Origin: Crossiella sp. S99.2
Lineage (GTDB): Bacteria > Actinomycetota > Actinomycetes > Mycobacteriales > Pseudonocardiaceae
Direction of reading: 5' to 3'
NCBI RefSeq assembly: GCF_023094165.1
Contig: NZ_JALMDK010000010.1
Coordinates: 243,886 to 307,885, forward strand
DNA length: 64,000 bases
In this document: positions 50,966 to 59,334 of the stretch, one piece after another
Layout of the letters: every line of letters begins with the position of its first letter
How positions within the stretch are numbered: position 1 is the first letter of the stretch
Program-made: the position numbers and the translations under genes
The notes under the pieces: model-generated
Told to the model about the DNA's origin: nothing
Database searches by the model: none
Seen by the model: only the letters and a program-made list of their open reading frames with translations

Positions 50966-52039
50966 GTGAAGGTCGGCGTACCCGCGGAGTCGCGGGCCGG
51001 CGAACGCAGGGTGGCCTGTCTGCCAGGGACGGTTCCCCTGCTCACCGGCGCGGGACTCACCGTGCTCGTGCAGTCCGGCGCCGGCCACCATGCCTGCGCA
51101 TCCGACGATGACTACCGCGCCGCAGGCGCCCAGATCGCCGACGACCTCGGCGCGGCCGATCTGCTGATCGGCGTGCAACCCCCGGATCCGGCCGGCACCC
51201 GGGCCGGGATCACCACGGTCAGCCTGTTCGCGCCACCCGAGGACGTGGTGGAGGTCTTGCGGGACAAGGGGATCACCGCCTACAGCCTGGCGCTGCTGCC
51301 GCGGATCAGCCGGGCCCAGGGCATGGACGCCCTGTCGTCCCAGGCGCTGGTGGCCGGCTATCGGGCGGTGCTGCTTGCCGCGGAACGACTTCCGCGCTTC
51401 CTGCCCATGTTCACCACCGCCGCGGGCACCATCGCCCCGGCCAAGGTCCTGGTGCTGGGCGCCGGAGTGGCCGGGTTGCAGGCGATCGCGACCGCGCGCC
51501 GGCTCGGCGCGGTGGTCACCGCCTACGACGTGCGCGCAGCCGCGGCCGAGGAGGTGCGCAGCCTGGGCGCCCGGTTCCTCGAACTCGACCTCGGCAGCCA
51601 GGACGGCGCGGGCGGCTACGCCAAGGCCCAGTCCGAGGACTTCCTTGCCCGGCAACGAGAACTGCTCACCACCGCGATCGCCGCCGCCGATGTGGTGATC
51701 ACCACCGCGGCCGTGCCCGGCAAGCGCGCGCCGGTGCTGGTCACCGCGGCCATGGTGGCCGGGATGACCCCGGGCTCGGTGCTGGTCGACCTGGCCGCGG
51801 AATCCGGCGGCAACTGCGAACTTTCCGTGGCAGGACAGGAGATCCGGCACGGCGAGGTGACCGTGCTCGGCGCGCTCAACCTGCCCAGCGGCATGCCCGC
51901 GCACGCCAGCGCGCTCTACGCGCGCAACATGGCCAACTTCCTCCGGCACCTGACCCTCGACGGCGAGCTGCGCACCGACGCCCTCGACGATGAGATCCTG
52001 GGAAGTTGTTGCGTAACAAGGACCAGGGAGGCGACGTGA
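50966..52039 (+). CDS. pntAA: NAD(P) transhydrogenase subunit alpha, NAD-binding part
   Basis: A 357-residue PntA part 1: an alanine-dehydrogenase-like N-domain with V-P-A-E-S-R-A-G-E-R-R-V and a Rossmann domain with G-A-G-V-A-G-L-Q-A near 173-181. It lacks the membrane part, which is a separate gene, as is usual in actinomycetes. GTG 50966. It overlaps the next gene (GTGA) and acts with it and PntB as the proton-driven transhydrogenase that makes NADPH. Confidence 0.92.
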   Translation: MKVGVPAESRAGERRVACLPGTVPLLTGAGLTVLVQSGAGHHACASDDDYRAAGAQIADDLGAADLLIGVQPPDPAGTRAGITTVSLFAPPEDVVEVLRDKGITAYSLALLPRISRAQGMDALSSQALVAGYRAVLLAAERLPRFLPMFTTAAGTIAPAKVLVLGAGVAGLQAIATARRLGAVVTAYDVRAAAAEEVRSLGARFLELDLGSQDGAGGYAKAQSEDFLARQRELLTTAIAAADVVITTAAVPGKRAPVLVTAAMVAGMTPGSVLVDLAAESGGNCELSVAGQEIRHGEVTVLGALNLPSGMPAHASALYARNMANFLRHLTLDGELRTDALDDEILGSCCVTRTREAT

Positions 52040-52326
52040 CGGGCGAGATCAGTCTGCTGACCATCTTCGTGCTGTCGGTCTTCGTCGGATTCGAGGTGGT
52101 CTCCAAGGTGGCCGCCATCCTGCACACCCCGCTGATGTCCGGCGCGAACGCCATCCACGGCGTCATCCTGGTCGGCGCGATCCTGGTGGCGGGCAAGGCG
52201 GAGAGCACCGTGAAACTGGTCCTCGCGCTGCTCGCGGTGGTCTTCGCCACGGTCAACGTGGTCGGCGGCTTCGTGGCCACCGACCGGATGCTGAGCATGT
52301 TCGGCGGCAAGGAGCGCAGACGATGA
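52036..52326 (+). CDS. pntAB: NAD(P) transhydrogenase subunit alpha, membrane part
   Basis: A 96-residue protein with three to four membrane helices and P-L-M-S-G-A-N-A-I-H-G-V-I-L-V-G-A, the conserved helix pair of PntA part 2. GTG 52036 is used, overlapping the preceding stop; its stop overlaps the pntB start (ATGA). Confidence 0.92.
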   Translation: MTGEISLLTIFVLSVFVGFEVVSKVAAILHTPLMSGANAIHGVILVGAILVAGKAESTVKLVLALLAVVFATVNVVGGFVATDRMLSMFGGKERRR

Positions 52327-53693
52327 GCCAGGACCTGGTGCACCTCGTCTACCTGCTCGCCGCGCTGTGCTTCATCCTGGCGCTCAAGGGATTGAGCACC
52401 CCCCGGCACGCCCGCGCGGCCAACCTGGTCGGCGCCCTGGGCATGGTGTTCGCGGTGGCGATCGCCTTCGGCGACGGCCGGATCGGCAACGTGGGCTGGA
52501 TCCTGGCCGCCATCGCACTCGGCGTGGTCATCGGCATCCCGGCCGCCCGCGCGGTGAAGATGACCGCGATCCCGCAGATGGTGGCCCTGTTCAACGGGGT
52601 CGGCGGCGCGGCGGCGGCACTGGTCGCGCTGACCGAGTTCCTTGCCACCACCGGGAATGCGGGCATGCGCGCGGCCACCGTGTTCGGCGTGCTGGTCGGC
52701 TGCGTCAGCTTCTCCGGCAGCCTGGTCACCTTCCTCAAACTCCAGGAGCTGATGACCACCCGGCCGGTGATCCTCCCTTATGGACGGTCCACCGCGATCG
52801 GGGTTTCGGTGCTGTGCCTGGGCTTGGCCATCGCCGTGGTGCCCACCGCGTCCACCGCGCTGGTGCTCGCGCTGACCGTGGCCGGCTTGCTGCTCGGCGT
52901 GCTGTTCGTGCTGCCGGTGGGCGGCGCGGACGTGCCGATCGCGATCTCGCTGCTCAACGCCTTCACCGGCCTGGCCGTGGCCGCCTCCGGCTACGTGCTC
53001 GGCAACACCCTGCTCATCGTGGCCGGCACCCTGGTCGGCGCCTCCGGCACGCTGCTCACCCGGATGATGGCCAAGGCCATGGGCCGCTCGCTGACCAACA
53101 TCCTCTTCGGCGCGTTCACCCCGGCCGCGGCCGGCGGCGGCGGACCCGCCGAGTCCAGGACGGTCCGCACCGGCACCCCCGAGGACATCGCGATCATGCT
53201 CGGCTACGCCCGGACCGTGGTGGTCATCCCCGGCTACGGCCTGGCCGTGGCCCAGGCCCAGCACGTGGTGCGTGAACTCGCCGACCTGCTCGCCGGGCGC
53301 GGGGTGGAGGTCGCCTACGGCATCCACCCGGTCGCCGGCCGGATGCCGGGCCACATGAACGTGCTGCTCGCCGAGGCCGATGTGCCCTACGCCCAGCTCA
53401 AGGAGATGGAAGAGGTCAACCCGCGGCTGGCCAGCACCGACGTCGCCCTGGTGATCGGCGCCAACGACGTGGTCAATCCGGCCGCCCGCGACCAGCCGGA
53501 CAGCCCGATCTACGGCATGCCGATCCTGGACGTGGACAAGGCCGACTCGGTGGTCTTCCTCAAACGCTCGATGCGGCCAGGGTTCGCCGGGATCGAGAAC
53601 GAGCTGCTGTTCAACCCCCGGACCACGCTTCTTTTCGGTGACGCGAAGGACTCGCTGAGCAGCCTGGTGACCGCGGTCAAACAGCTCGCGTAA
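52323..53693 (+). CDS. pntB: NAD(P) transhydrogenase subunit beta
   Basis: A 456-residue PntB with about nine membrane helices and a C-terminal NADP-binding domain: V-I-P-G-Y-G-L-A-V-A-Q-A-Q near 299-311 and I-G-A-N-D-V-V-N-P-A-A-R near 379-390. Completes the three-gene pnt operon. Confidence 0.95.
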   Translation: MSQDLVHLVYLLAALCFILALKGLSTPRHARAANLVGALGMVFAVAIAFGDGRIGNVGWILAAIALGVVIGIPAARAVKMTAIPQMVALFNGVGGAAAALVALTEFLATTGNAGMRAATVFGVLVGCVSFSGSLVTFLKLQELMTTRPVILPYGRSTAIGVSVLCLGLAIAVVPTASTALVLALTVAGLLLGVLFVLPVGGADVPIAISLLNAFTGLAVAASGYVLGNTLLIVAGTLVGASGTLLTRMMAKAMGRSLTNILFGAFTPAAAGGGGPAESRTVRTGTPEDIAIMLGYARTVVVIPGYGLAVAQAQHVVRELADLLAGRGVEVAYGIHPVAGRMPGHMNVLLAEADVPYAQLKEMEEVNPRLASTDVALVIGANDVVNPAARDQPDSPIYGMPILDVDKADSVVFLKRSMRPGFAGIENELLFNPRTTLLFGDAKDSLSSLVTAVKQLA

Positions 53694-53704
53694 ATTCTCC
53701 GGCC

Positions 53705-54517
53705 ATGATGGTTGCCGCGCGGGAGGCGTCGCTGGGTCCGATCCACCTCGGGCGGCTCACCGTCGACGCCGGCCGGGTGCCCGACGGCCGGACCAGCTAC
53801 CAGGTGCTCTGCGACACCGTCACCGGCCGCCGCCGGATCCTGGACCTGGGCTGCGGGGACGGTCACCTCCTGGACCTGCTCGCCCGAGACCGGCGCCGCC
53901 GCCTGGCCGGGATCGACCTCGCCGAAGAACCCTTGGCCCTGGCCCGCGAACGGCCCGCGCTCACCCGGGCGGCGCTCGCGCTGGCCAGTGCGCACCAGCT
54001 GCCGTTCCCCGCCGACAGCTTCGACGCCTGCGTCTCGCACCTGGCCCTGAGCCAGCTCACCGACATCGACCGGGTGGCCGCCGAACTCGCCAGGGTGCTC
54101 GAACCCGGCGGACTGCTCGCGGTGGTGCTCGGCGGCGCGGCCGTGCCCGGCACCGCCTACGAGGTGTTCAACGACCTCACCCGATCCGTGCTGGACGAGG
54201 TGCCGGCCGACCGCAGGCAACCCGCGCTGGGCGACCGCCGCACCCGCAGCAGGGCCGGTCTGGACCAGGTGCTCGGCGCGGCCGGGTTCGGCCCGGTGGA
54301 CTGGCGCACGATCCGCCTCGACCTCACCGGCACCCTGGACGAGGTGTGGACCCGCATGATCGAGATCTACGACCTGGACCCGCTGGACCCGGCCGCGCTG
54401 GCCACCCTGCGCCGCTGTTTCGACCACACCGTCACCGTGCTGGCCGACGGCCGGGTGCCGTGCGCGATGAACCTCCACCTGGCCGTGACCTTCGCCCCCC
54501 ATAGTTTCACTGGGTGA
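53705..54517 (+). CDS. SAM-dependent methyltransferase
   Basis: A 270-residue class I methyltransferase: L-D-L-G-C-G-D-G near 51-58, G-I-D-L-A near 74, and C-V-S-H-L-A-L-S-Q near 112. Start ATG 53705, 11 bases after pntB, so possibly co-transcribed. Substrate unknown. Confidence 0.85.
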   Translation: MMVAAREASLGPIHLGRLTVDAGRVPDGRTSYQVLCDTVTGRRRILDLGCGDGHLLDLLARDRRRRLAGIDLAEEPLALARERPALTRAALALASAHQLPFPADSFDACVSHLALSQLTDIDRVAAELARVLEPGGLLAVVLGGAAVPGTAYEVFNDLTRSVLDEVPADRRQPALGDRRTRSRAGLDQVLGAAGFGPVDWRTIRLDLTGTLDEVWTRMIEIYDLDPLDPAALATLRRCFDHTVTVLADGRVPCAMNLHLAVTFAPHSFTG

Positions 54518-54561
54518 GCGCAGGGGTACGCTCCGCAAGCAAGCTGGAAACGGGGTGAGCT

Positions 54562-54894
54562 GTGACCAGGCCAGAGCAGGCCGAGGACGATCCGGAACTG
54601 ATCGTGCTCGCCGCCCTGCGTGACGCAGGCTGGGTCTTCCGGCCCTGGGTCGAAGCAGGCCACACCCTCGGCCTGGCCGGGTCTTTCACCGACCGCGACT
54701 ACACCGACGCGGTCTTCATCGCCGACCGCGACGACGCCCGCGCGGTCCGCCTGCTCGCTGACCAGCCCGGCGCCACCGGCGGCGTGGTCTGGGACTTCTC
54801 CGGCAGCCTGCGCGAGGTGGTCGCCGAACTCATCGCGCTGCCCGCCCCGCACACCCGGCTGGCCCCGCAGCTGGTCATCGCCAAGTGGCCGTGA
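54562..54894 (+). CDS. Small hypothetical protein
   Basis: A 110-residue acidic soluble protein (D-A-G-W-V-F-R-P-W-V-E-A-G, then D-R-D-Y-T-D-A-V-F-I-A-D-R-D-D-A-R) that I do not recognise. GTG 54562 is 44 bases after the methyltransferase. It is followed 13 bases later by a MarR gene on the same strand; the close spacing suggests a shared transcript. Confidence 0.6.
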   Translation: MTRPEQAEDDPELIVLAALRDAGWVFRPWVEAGHTLGLAGSFTDRDYTDAVFIADRDDARAVRLLADQPGATGGVVWDFSGSLREVVAELIALPAPHTRLAPQLVIAKWP

Positions 54895-54907
54895 TCCATA
54901 CTTGGGC

Positions 54908-55348
54908 ATGGCCGAGCAGCCGACGGTGGCGGACTCCACCACGCTGATGCTGGTGACCGTCGGCCGCCTGCTGAGCCGCCGGGTCGACGAGGAACTCGCC
55001 ACCCAGGGCCTCACCCTGCGCCACCTCGGCGCGCTCGGACACCTCTCGCACCGCCCTGATCTGTCCTATTCGGACCTGGCCCGGCGTGCCGGGGTCACCA
55101 CGCAGAGCATGCACACCACGGTCCGCGCGCTGGAGGAACAGGGCGCGGTGGAGCGGGTGCTGGCCGGTCACGGTCACGCCGCCCGGCTGGAGATCACCGA
55201 GCACGGGCGGAAGCTGCTCGCGCGGGTGGCGGAGGCCGCGGTGCGCCTGGATGAAGAGCTGTTCGGGCATTTGAGCGCGGAACAGGTGGCCGGGTTGCGA
55301 GCGGGGCTGATCGCGCTGGCGGCGTCGCCGCGGCGACTGCCGCTCTGA
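54908..55348 (+). CDS. MarR-family regulator
   Basis: A 146-residue MarR protein: N-terminal helix, winged helix near 55-85 (S-Y-S-D-L-A-R-R-A-G-V-T-T-Q-S-M-H-T-T-V-R-A-L-E-E-Q-G), wing E-R-V-L-A-G-H-G-H-A-A-R-L. ATG 54908. The array of palindromic repeats begins 40 bases after its stop; whether this regulator binds there is unknown. Confidence 0.88.
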   Translation: MAEQPTVADSTTLMLVTVGRLLSRRVDEELATQGLTLRHLGALGHLSHRPDLSYSDLARRAGVTTQSMHTTVRALEEQGAVERVLAGHGHAARLEITEHGRKLLARVAEAAVRLDEELFGHLSAEQVAGLRAGLIALAASPRRLPL

Positions 55349-55388
55349 CCACCCGGCCGGCCCGCCCGACGATCGCCTGACCACCCGC

Positions 55389-55757
55389 CCGACCGGCCGG
55401 TTGTGGTTGTTGGTTGCGGTTTCGGCTGTCTACCGACCGGTCGGTAGTGGTGCTTGCTGTCGTATCCGTTCATCGACCGACCGGTCGGTTAGGCCGCTGA
55501 CCACCATTCCGTGCGTCTACCGAATGGTCGGTAGCGGTTGCCGACCGCCGATCTGCCTGTCGACCGAACGGTTGGTTGGGGCGTTGATCGCGGTTCCGCT
55601 CGCCGACCGAATGGTAGGTAGGGACTGCTGACCGCTGCTCTGTGCGTCGACCGACCGGTTGGTTGGGAGGGTGATCGCGGTGCTGTGTACCGACCGACCG
55701 GTTGGTAGAGCTTGCTGACCGCCGCTCCGGCCGCCGACCGAACGGCCGGTTGGCGCT
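55389..55757. repeat. Array of nine palindromic units spaced about 43.6 bases
   Basis: Core starts at 55389, 55433, 55477, 55520, 55564, 55607, 55651, 55694 and 55738 (steps of 44, 44, 43, 44, 43, 44, 43, 44). The core is a palindrome of type ACCGA-M-Y-GGT-Y-GGT (CCGACCGGTCGG in the strongest copies). Spacers share TGCTGACCGCCGCT-like stretches but vary. The shape resembles a TetR-type operator array, or a hairpin-rich satellite. Not CRISPR-like: the repeat is short and the spacers are related. Confidence 0.85.
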
Positions 55758-55775
55758 GCTGATCGCCACCCGGCC

Positions 55776-55804
55776 GGTCCCGGCGGTCGCGATCCGCCGG
55801 GACC
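55776..55804. terminator. Hairpin terminator after the DJ-1/PfpI gene
   Basis: A perfect 11-base stem (GGTCCCGGCGG / CCGCCGGGACC) with a 7-base loop, 11 bases beyond the DJ-1/PfpI stop. Confidence 0.75.
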
Positions 55805-55815
55805 AGCCACCCCGA

Positions 55816-56499
55816 TCAGACAGTGCGCGCCGGCGCCGAGAGCAGGCCCCGCAACTCATCCCGCATCGGCTCGAAAGCCTGCATCGACGCCGCGGTCAGC
55901 TCCGGCCCGGCCAGCGCGGGGCTGCCGGTGCCGAACGGCGGGTGCGGCGCGAACTCCAGGTCCAGCTCGGTCCGCCGGGCCACCTCGACGCCGCGGAGTT
56001 CGGCCAGCACCTGCAGCGCGGCCTCGATGGAGCCGGTCACCGGGCCCGCGGTCCACAGGTTGCCGTCCCGGACCACCTGACCGCCCTCGACCGGGATCGC
56101 GCCCACCAGCGGCAGCATGTCGGTGATGTGGAAGTTCGTGGTGGCCCGCTTTCCGTTGACCAGACCGGCCAGGCCGGGCAGGAAGGCGCCGCCGCAGATC
56201 GCGATCACGTGCTTGGCCCTGGCCGCCGCGGTGCCGAAGAAGTCGATCACCTCCGGGTCGGTGAGCACCTCGCCGCTGATCGCGCCGACGGCCAGCACGT
56301 CCAGTTCCGCCGGGCAGTCGGCGAAGGCGGTGGTGGGCACGGTCGGGAAGGTCGGCAGGCCCAGCACCGGCTCGCGGTCCTTCCACAGCAGGTGCAGCTC
56401 CACGTCCGGCTGCATGCCGAACACGGTGTGCACGCCGATGATGTCGCACACGAAGTAACCAGGGGAAACAAGGATGCCAACGGTGAGTTTCGCGGACAC
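55816..56499 (-). CDS. DJ-1/PfpI-family protein (isonitrile-hydratase-like)
   Basis: A 227-residue GATase1-fold protein with I-L-V-S-P-G-Y at the start and nucleophile Cys in A-I-C-G-G-A-F near 100-106, followed by T-T-N-F-H. In the isonitrile hydratase and related groups this Cys is catalytic; a His partner is likely the H of N-F-H. GTG 56499 follows GGAGG. Diverges from the DUF3048 gene. Confidence 0.82.
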   Translation of the reverse strand: MSAKLTVGILVSPGYFVCDIIGVHTVFGMQPDVELHLLWKDREPVLGLPTFPTVPTTAFADCPAELDVLAVGAISGEVLTDPEVIDFFGTAAARAKHVIAICGGAFLPGLAGLVNGKRATTNFHITDMLPLVGAIPVEGGQVVRDGNLWTAGPVTGSIEAALQVLAELRGVEVARRTELDLEFAPHPPFGTGSPALAGPELTAASMQAFEPMRDELRGLLSAPARTV

Positions 56500-56614
56500 G
56501 CGGTCCTCCAGAAGCAGTCGGATCTATCAGTCAGACTGTAAGTTAGCCTGAAAGTGGGCTCGCTGGCACCCCCCGTAGTCGCTAGCCTCGGGAGACCGCC
56601 TTCCGGGAGGTTTC

Positions 56615-57571
56615 ATGCGCAGGCTGACCGTCCCGATCCTGCTGCTGTTCGCCGTGGCGGCCTGCTCGGACTCCACACCGCCCGGCCCCACCTCCGGCTC
56701 TACCAGTGCCGCGACCGAAGCCCCGTCCCCGCTCACCGGACTGCCGGTGGCGGCCGGGAAACCGGTGCTCGCGGTCAAGATCGACAACCTGGCCGCGGCC
56801 CGGCCGCAGACCGGGCTCACCCAGGCCGACCTGCTCTACCTCGAACCGGTAGAAGGCGGGCTGACCCGGTTCGTCGCGGTGTTCAGTTCCAGGCTGCCCG
56901 CCTCGGTCGGGCCGGTGCGCAGTGCCAGGGAGACCGATCTTGAACTGCTGCAACACTTCCAGCGGCCCGCGCTGGCCTACTCCGGCGCGGCGGCCGAGGT
57001 CGCCCAGCGGGTTGCCGCCGCCCCGCTGATCCCGTTGCCGCCGGACAAGGCGCCCGGCGCCTACACCCGCGACCCCCGGCGCAGCGCCCCGCACAACACC
57101 TACGCCGATCCGGCGAAGCTGCTCGCCGCCGCCCCTGGCGCGGGCGCGGTGCGCGACATCGGATTCCGGTTCGGCCCGGCGCCCGAGGGCGGCACGGACA
57201 CCACCCAGCACGTGGTGCGGTACCCGGCGGCCGTGGTCGCCCTCGACTACAACCCCCAAGACCAGCGCTGGCGGGTCGGCCTGGACGGCGCGCCGCTGGC
57301 CGCGGCCGAGGGCGGGGCGGTCACCGCGCGCACCGTGGTGGTGCAGAAGGTGATCGTGCGGAACTCGGGTTCCCACGACAGCCGGGGCAGCGGATCGCCG
57401 GTCGCGCAGACCGTCGGGTCCGGGGAGGCGACCGTGTTGCGGGACGGGCGGTCCTATCCCGGCCGGTGGTCACGCCCCGCTGCCGACGGTGGCACCACGT
57501 TCACCCAACCGGGCGGTCAGCCGCTGCCCTTCGCTACTGGACCAATCCTGGTGTTGCTTGTACCAGCATGA
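56615..57571 (+). CDS. DUF3048-family lipoprotein
   Basis: A 318-residue lipoprotein (lipobox V-A-A-C near 15-18) with the DUF3048 pattern: P-L-T-G-L-P near 43, V-K-I-D-N-L-A-A-A-R-P-Q-T-G-L, A-D-L-L-Y-L-E-P-V-E-G-G-L-T-R, and G-P-V-R-S-A-R near 102. Homologues (YerB type) are surface lipoproteins of unknown function. GGGAGG precedes ATG 56615. Confidence 0.88.
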   Translation: MRRLTVPILLLFAVAACSDSTPPGPTSGSTSAATEAPSPLTGLPVAAGKPVLAVKIDNLAAARPQTGLTQADLLYLEPVEGGLTRFVAVFSSRLPASVGPVRSARETDLELLQHFQRPALAYSGAAAEVAQRVAAAPLIPLPPDKAPGAYTRDPRRSAPHNTYADPAKLLAAAPGAGAVRDIGFRFGPAPEGGTDTTQHVVRYPAAVVALDYNPQDQRWRVGLDGAPLAAAEGGAVTARTVVVQKVIVRNSGSHDSRGSGSPVAQTVGSGEATVLRDGRSYPGRWSRPAADGGTTFTQPGGQPLPFATGPILVLLVPA

Positions 57572-57695
57572 ACGGTGTGACGCAGCACCTATGAGGCCGA
57601 TCGGGCGATGACTTGCCGGTAACTGGGGGCTGGCGGGTAGATGTGTTGTCCGGCAAGGGAAGTCGGGGCGGCCGGTGGAGGATGGGTAGGTCGTG

Positions 57696-57869
57696 ATGCA
57701 GCACAGTGTGGCCCAGCAGGACGGGATGGCCACCCGCGAGGATCTCCTGGCCGCGGCCAGGAAGGTGGTGGAGTTGTTCGTGCCGGACACCATCGCCGAG
57801 ATGCTGGAGGAGATCCAGCGCCGCCCGCGCAACCCGGTCGTGCCGAGCCAGGCCACGGCTGCGGACTGA
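57696..57869 (+). CDS. 57-residue helical small protein
   Basis: A short frame from ATG 57696 (or GTG 57693) to TGA 57869. The sequence begins MQHSVAQQDGMATRE and holds a central amphipathic helix (D-L-L-A-A-A-R-K-V-V-E-L-F) and E-M-L-E-E-I-Q-R-R-P. GC-rich third positions match real genes here and a GGAGG lies 14-18 bases upstream. No family recognised. A hairpin separates it from the convergent MocR gene by 25 bases. Confidence 0.5.
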   Translation: MQHSVAQQDGMATREDLLAAARKVVELFVPDTIAEMLEEIQRRPRNPVVPSQATAAD

Positions 57870-57877
57870 CCCGGATT

Positions 57878-57894
57878 CCGTTGCGGCGCAACGG
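57878..57894. terminator. Bidirectional hairpin between convergent genes
   Basis: CCGTTGC-GGC-GCAACGG, a 7-base stem with a 3-base loop, fills most of the 25 bases between the stops of the 57-codon gene and the MocR gene. Confidence 0.55.
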
Positions 57895-59295
57895 TCAGCG
57901 CAGCGTCGCGTAGGCCGCCGCGAGCCGCCGCACCCCCTCACCGAGCACCTCGGGCGCGGCCGCGCCGAAGGTCAGCCGCAGGTGCGGGGCCGGCGGTTCC
58001 GCCGGGTACCAGGGCCGGCCGGGGAACACCACGACGCCGTGCGCCGCGGCCGCGGTGGTCAGCGCCTGGTCGTCCACGCCGTCGGGCAGCCGGGCCCACA
58101 GGTGCAGTCCGCCGCGCGGCACCACGGCCAGGGTGAGTTCGGGCAGGTGCCGGGCCAGCGCGGACAGCAGCGCGTCCCGGCGGGCCAGCAGTTCGGTGCG
58201 CAGGGTGCGCTGGTGCCGGGCCCAGGCGGGGGAGGCGACGAACTCCAGCGCGGCCTCCTGCAGCGGGCCGGAGACGAAGAAGTCGTCGGCGACCCGGGCA
58301 CTGCGGATCCGCGCGCCCGCCGCGCCGCGGGCGCCGATCGCGGCCACCCGCAGGCCGGGCGCGCCCGCTTTGGTGAGCGAGCGCAGGTGCACCACGTGGC
58401 CGTGGAGGTCCTCGGCGACCAGGGGCGGCGGGTGTTCGCCTTCCAGGACCAGGTCTCTGGCCCAGTCGTCTTCCAGGATGAACGCTCTGGCGGCGCGGGC
58501 GGCGGCGAGCACCTCGGCGCGGCGGTGCGGGGCGAGGACGGCGCCGTGCGGGTTGGCGTAGGCGGGCTGGCAGTAGAACACCCGGGCGCCGGTGCGCTCG
58601 AACGCGGCCGCGAGGAGGTCGGGGCGCACGCCGTCGGCGTCGACCGGCACGCCGACCACGCGCAGGCCGAAGGTGCGGGCGGCGGCCATCACGCCGAGGT
58701 AGGTCGGGGCCTCCACCAGGACGGTGTCGCCGGGCACGCACAGCGCGCGCAACACGGTGCCCAGCCCGGACTGGCCGCCGGGGCAGACCACCATGTCCCC
58801 GGCACGTAGTGCGCCACCGGCCTGCCGGGCGAACCAGGCGCGTAGTTCGAGCCTGCCCTCCACCGGGCCGCGTTCCCAGGCGGAGGGTCGCCGGGCCGCC
58901 CGGGACAGGGCGGCGCCGAGCGCGTTGACCGGTTGCAGGGCGGCGTCGAGGTAGCCGGCGGTGAGCGTGATCAGCTCGGGGCGCGGCATGGCGAGGAGTT
59001 CGGGCAGCGCGTCCTCGCCGGAGCGGCGCTCGCCCAGGGCCACCGCCTGCCAGGACAGGTCGGCCACCTCGGTAACGCCGGTGACGCGGGCGGCCACATA
59101 GCTGCCCTTGCCGGGCCGCACCTCCACCAGGCCCTCGCTGGCCAGCCGGCGAATCGCCCGTTGCGCGGTGACCGGCGAGATGTGGTGCCTGGCCATGAGA
59201 TCCCGCACTGACGGCAGTCGCGCGCCCGGGGCGGCGGCAGTGACGTGCGCCCGCAGCTCTTGGATAACACGACGCGCGGCGTTATCGTCATTCAT
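57895..59295 (-). CDS. MocR-type regulator (GntR-HTH plus aminotransferase domain)
   Basis: A 466-residue protein: a GntR-type winged helix (residues about 7-72, L-P-S-V-R-D-L-M-A-R-H-H-I-S-P) and an aminotransferase-like domain (about 110-466) with the PLP lysine in S-L-T-K-A near 311 and Y-A-N-P-H-G. MocR regulators sense PLP or amino compounds. ATG 59295 shares bases with the divergent EamA start (CATG). There is no ribosome site, so a leaderless message is likely. It probably controls the exporter gene. Confidence 0.9.
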   Translation of the reverse strand: MNDDNAARRVIQELRAHVTAAAPGARLPSVRDLMARHHISPVTAQRAIRRLASEGLVEVRPGKGSYVAARVTGVTEVADLSWQAVALGERRSGEDALPELLAMPRPELITLTAGYLDAALQPVNALGAALSRAARRPSAWERGPVEGRLELRAWFARQAGGALRAGDMVVCPGGQSGLGTVLRALCVPGDTVLVEAPTYLGVMAAARTFGLRVVGVPVDADGVRPDLLAAAFERTGARVFYCQPAYANPHGAVLAPHRRAEVLAAARAARAFILEDDWARDLVLEGEHPPPLVAEDLHGHVVHLRSLTKAGAPGLRVAAIGARGAAGARIRSARVADDFFVSGPLQEAALEFVASPAWARHQRTLRTELLARRDALLSALARHLPELTLAVVPRGGLHLWARLPDGVDDQALTTAAAAHGVVVFPGRPWYPAEPPAPHLRLTFGAAAPEVLGEGVRRLAAAYATLR

Positions 59296-59334
59296 GAGGG
59301 ACAAGAGTAACGTTATTGGCAAGAACCGGATAAC
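59263..59334. promoter_or_regulatory. GATAAC/GTTATC boxes around the divergent MocR and EamA starts
   Basis: GATAAC (59263) faces GTTATC (59281), start points 18 bases apart; GTTATT (59312) faces GATAAC (59329), 17 apart. TAACGTTA (59308-59315) is a perfect palindrome. They flank and overlap the two start codons, so they are candidates for MocR binding sites lying inside both coding regions. Confidence 0.55.

Larger units (their letters stand above)
55349..55815. other. Long convergent intergenic region occupied by the palindromic array
   Basis: Apart from the nine-unit array (55389-55757) and the final hairpin (55776-55804) I see nothing coding. It separates the MarR gene from the convergent DJ-1/PfpI gene. 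Confidence 0.7.

Noticed and set aside
50966..52039. Alanine dehydrogenase
   Set aside because: The gene directly overlaps the pntAB and pntB genes, so it is the transhydrogenase alpha part 1, which shares the fold.
55389..55757. Possible CRISPR array
   Set aside because: The repeat is about 14 bases and variable, the spacers are related to each other and there are no cas genes.
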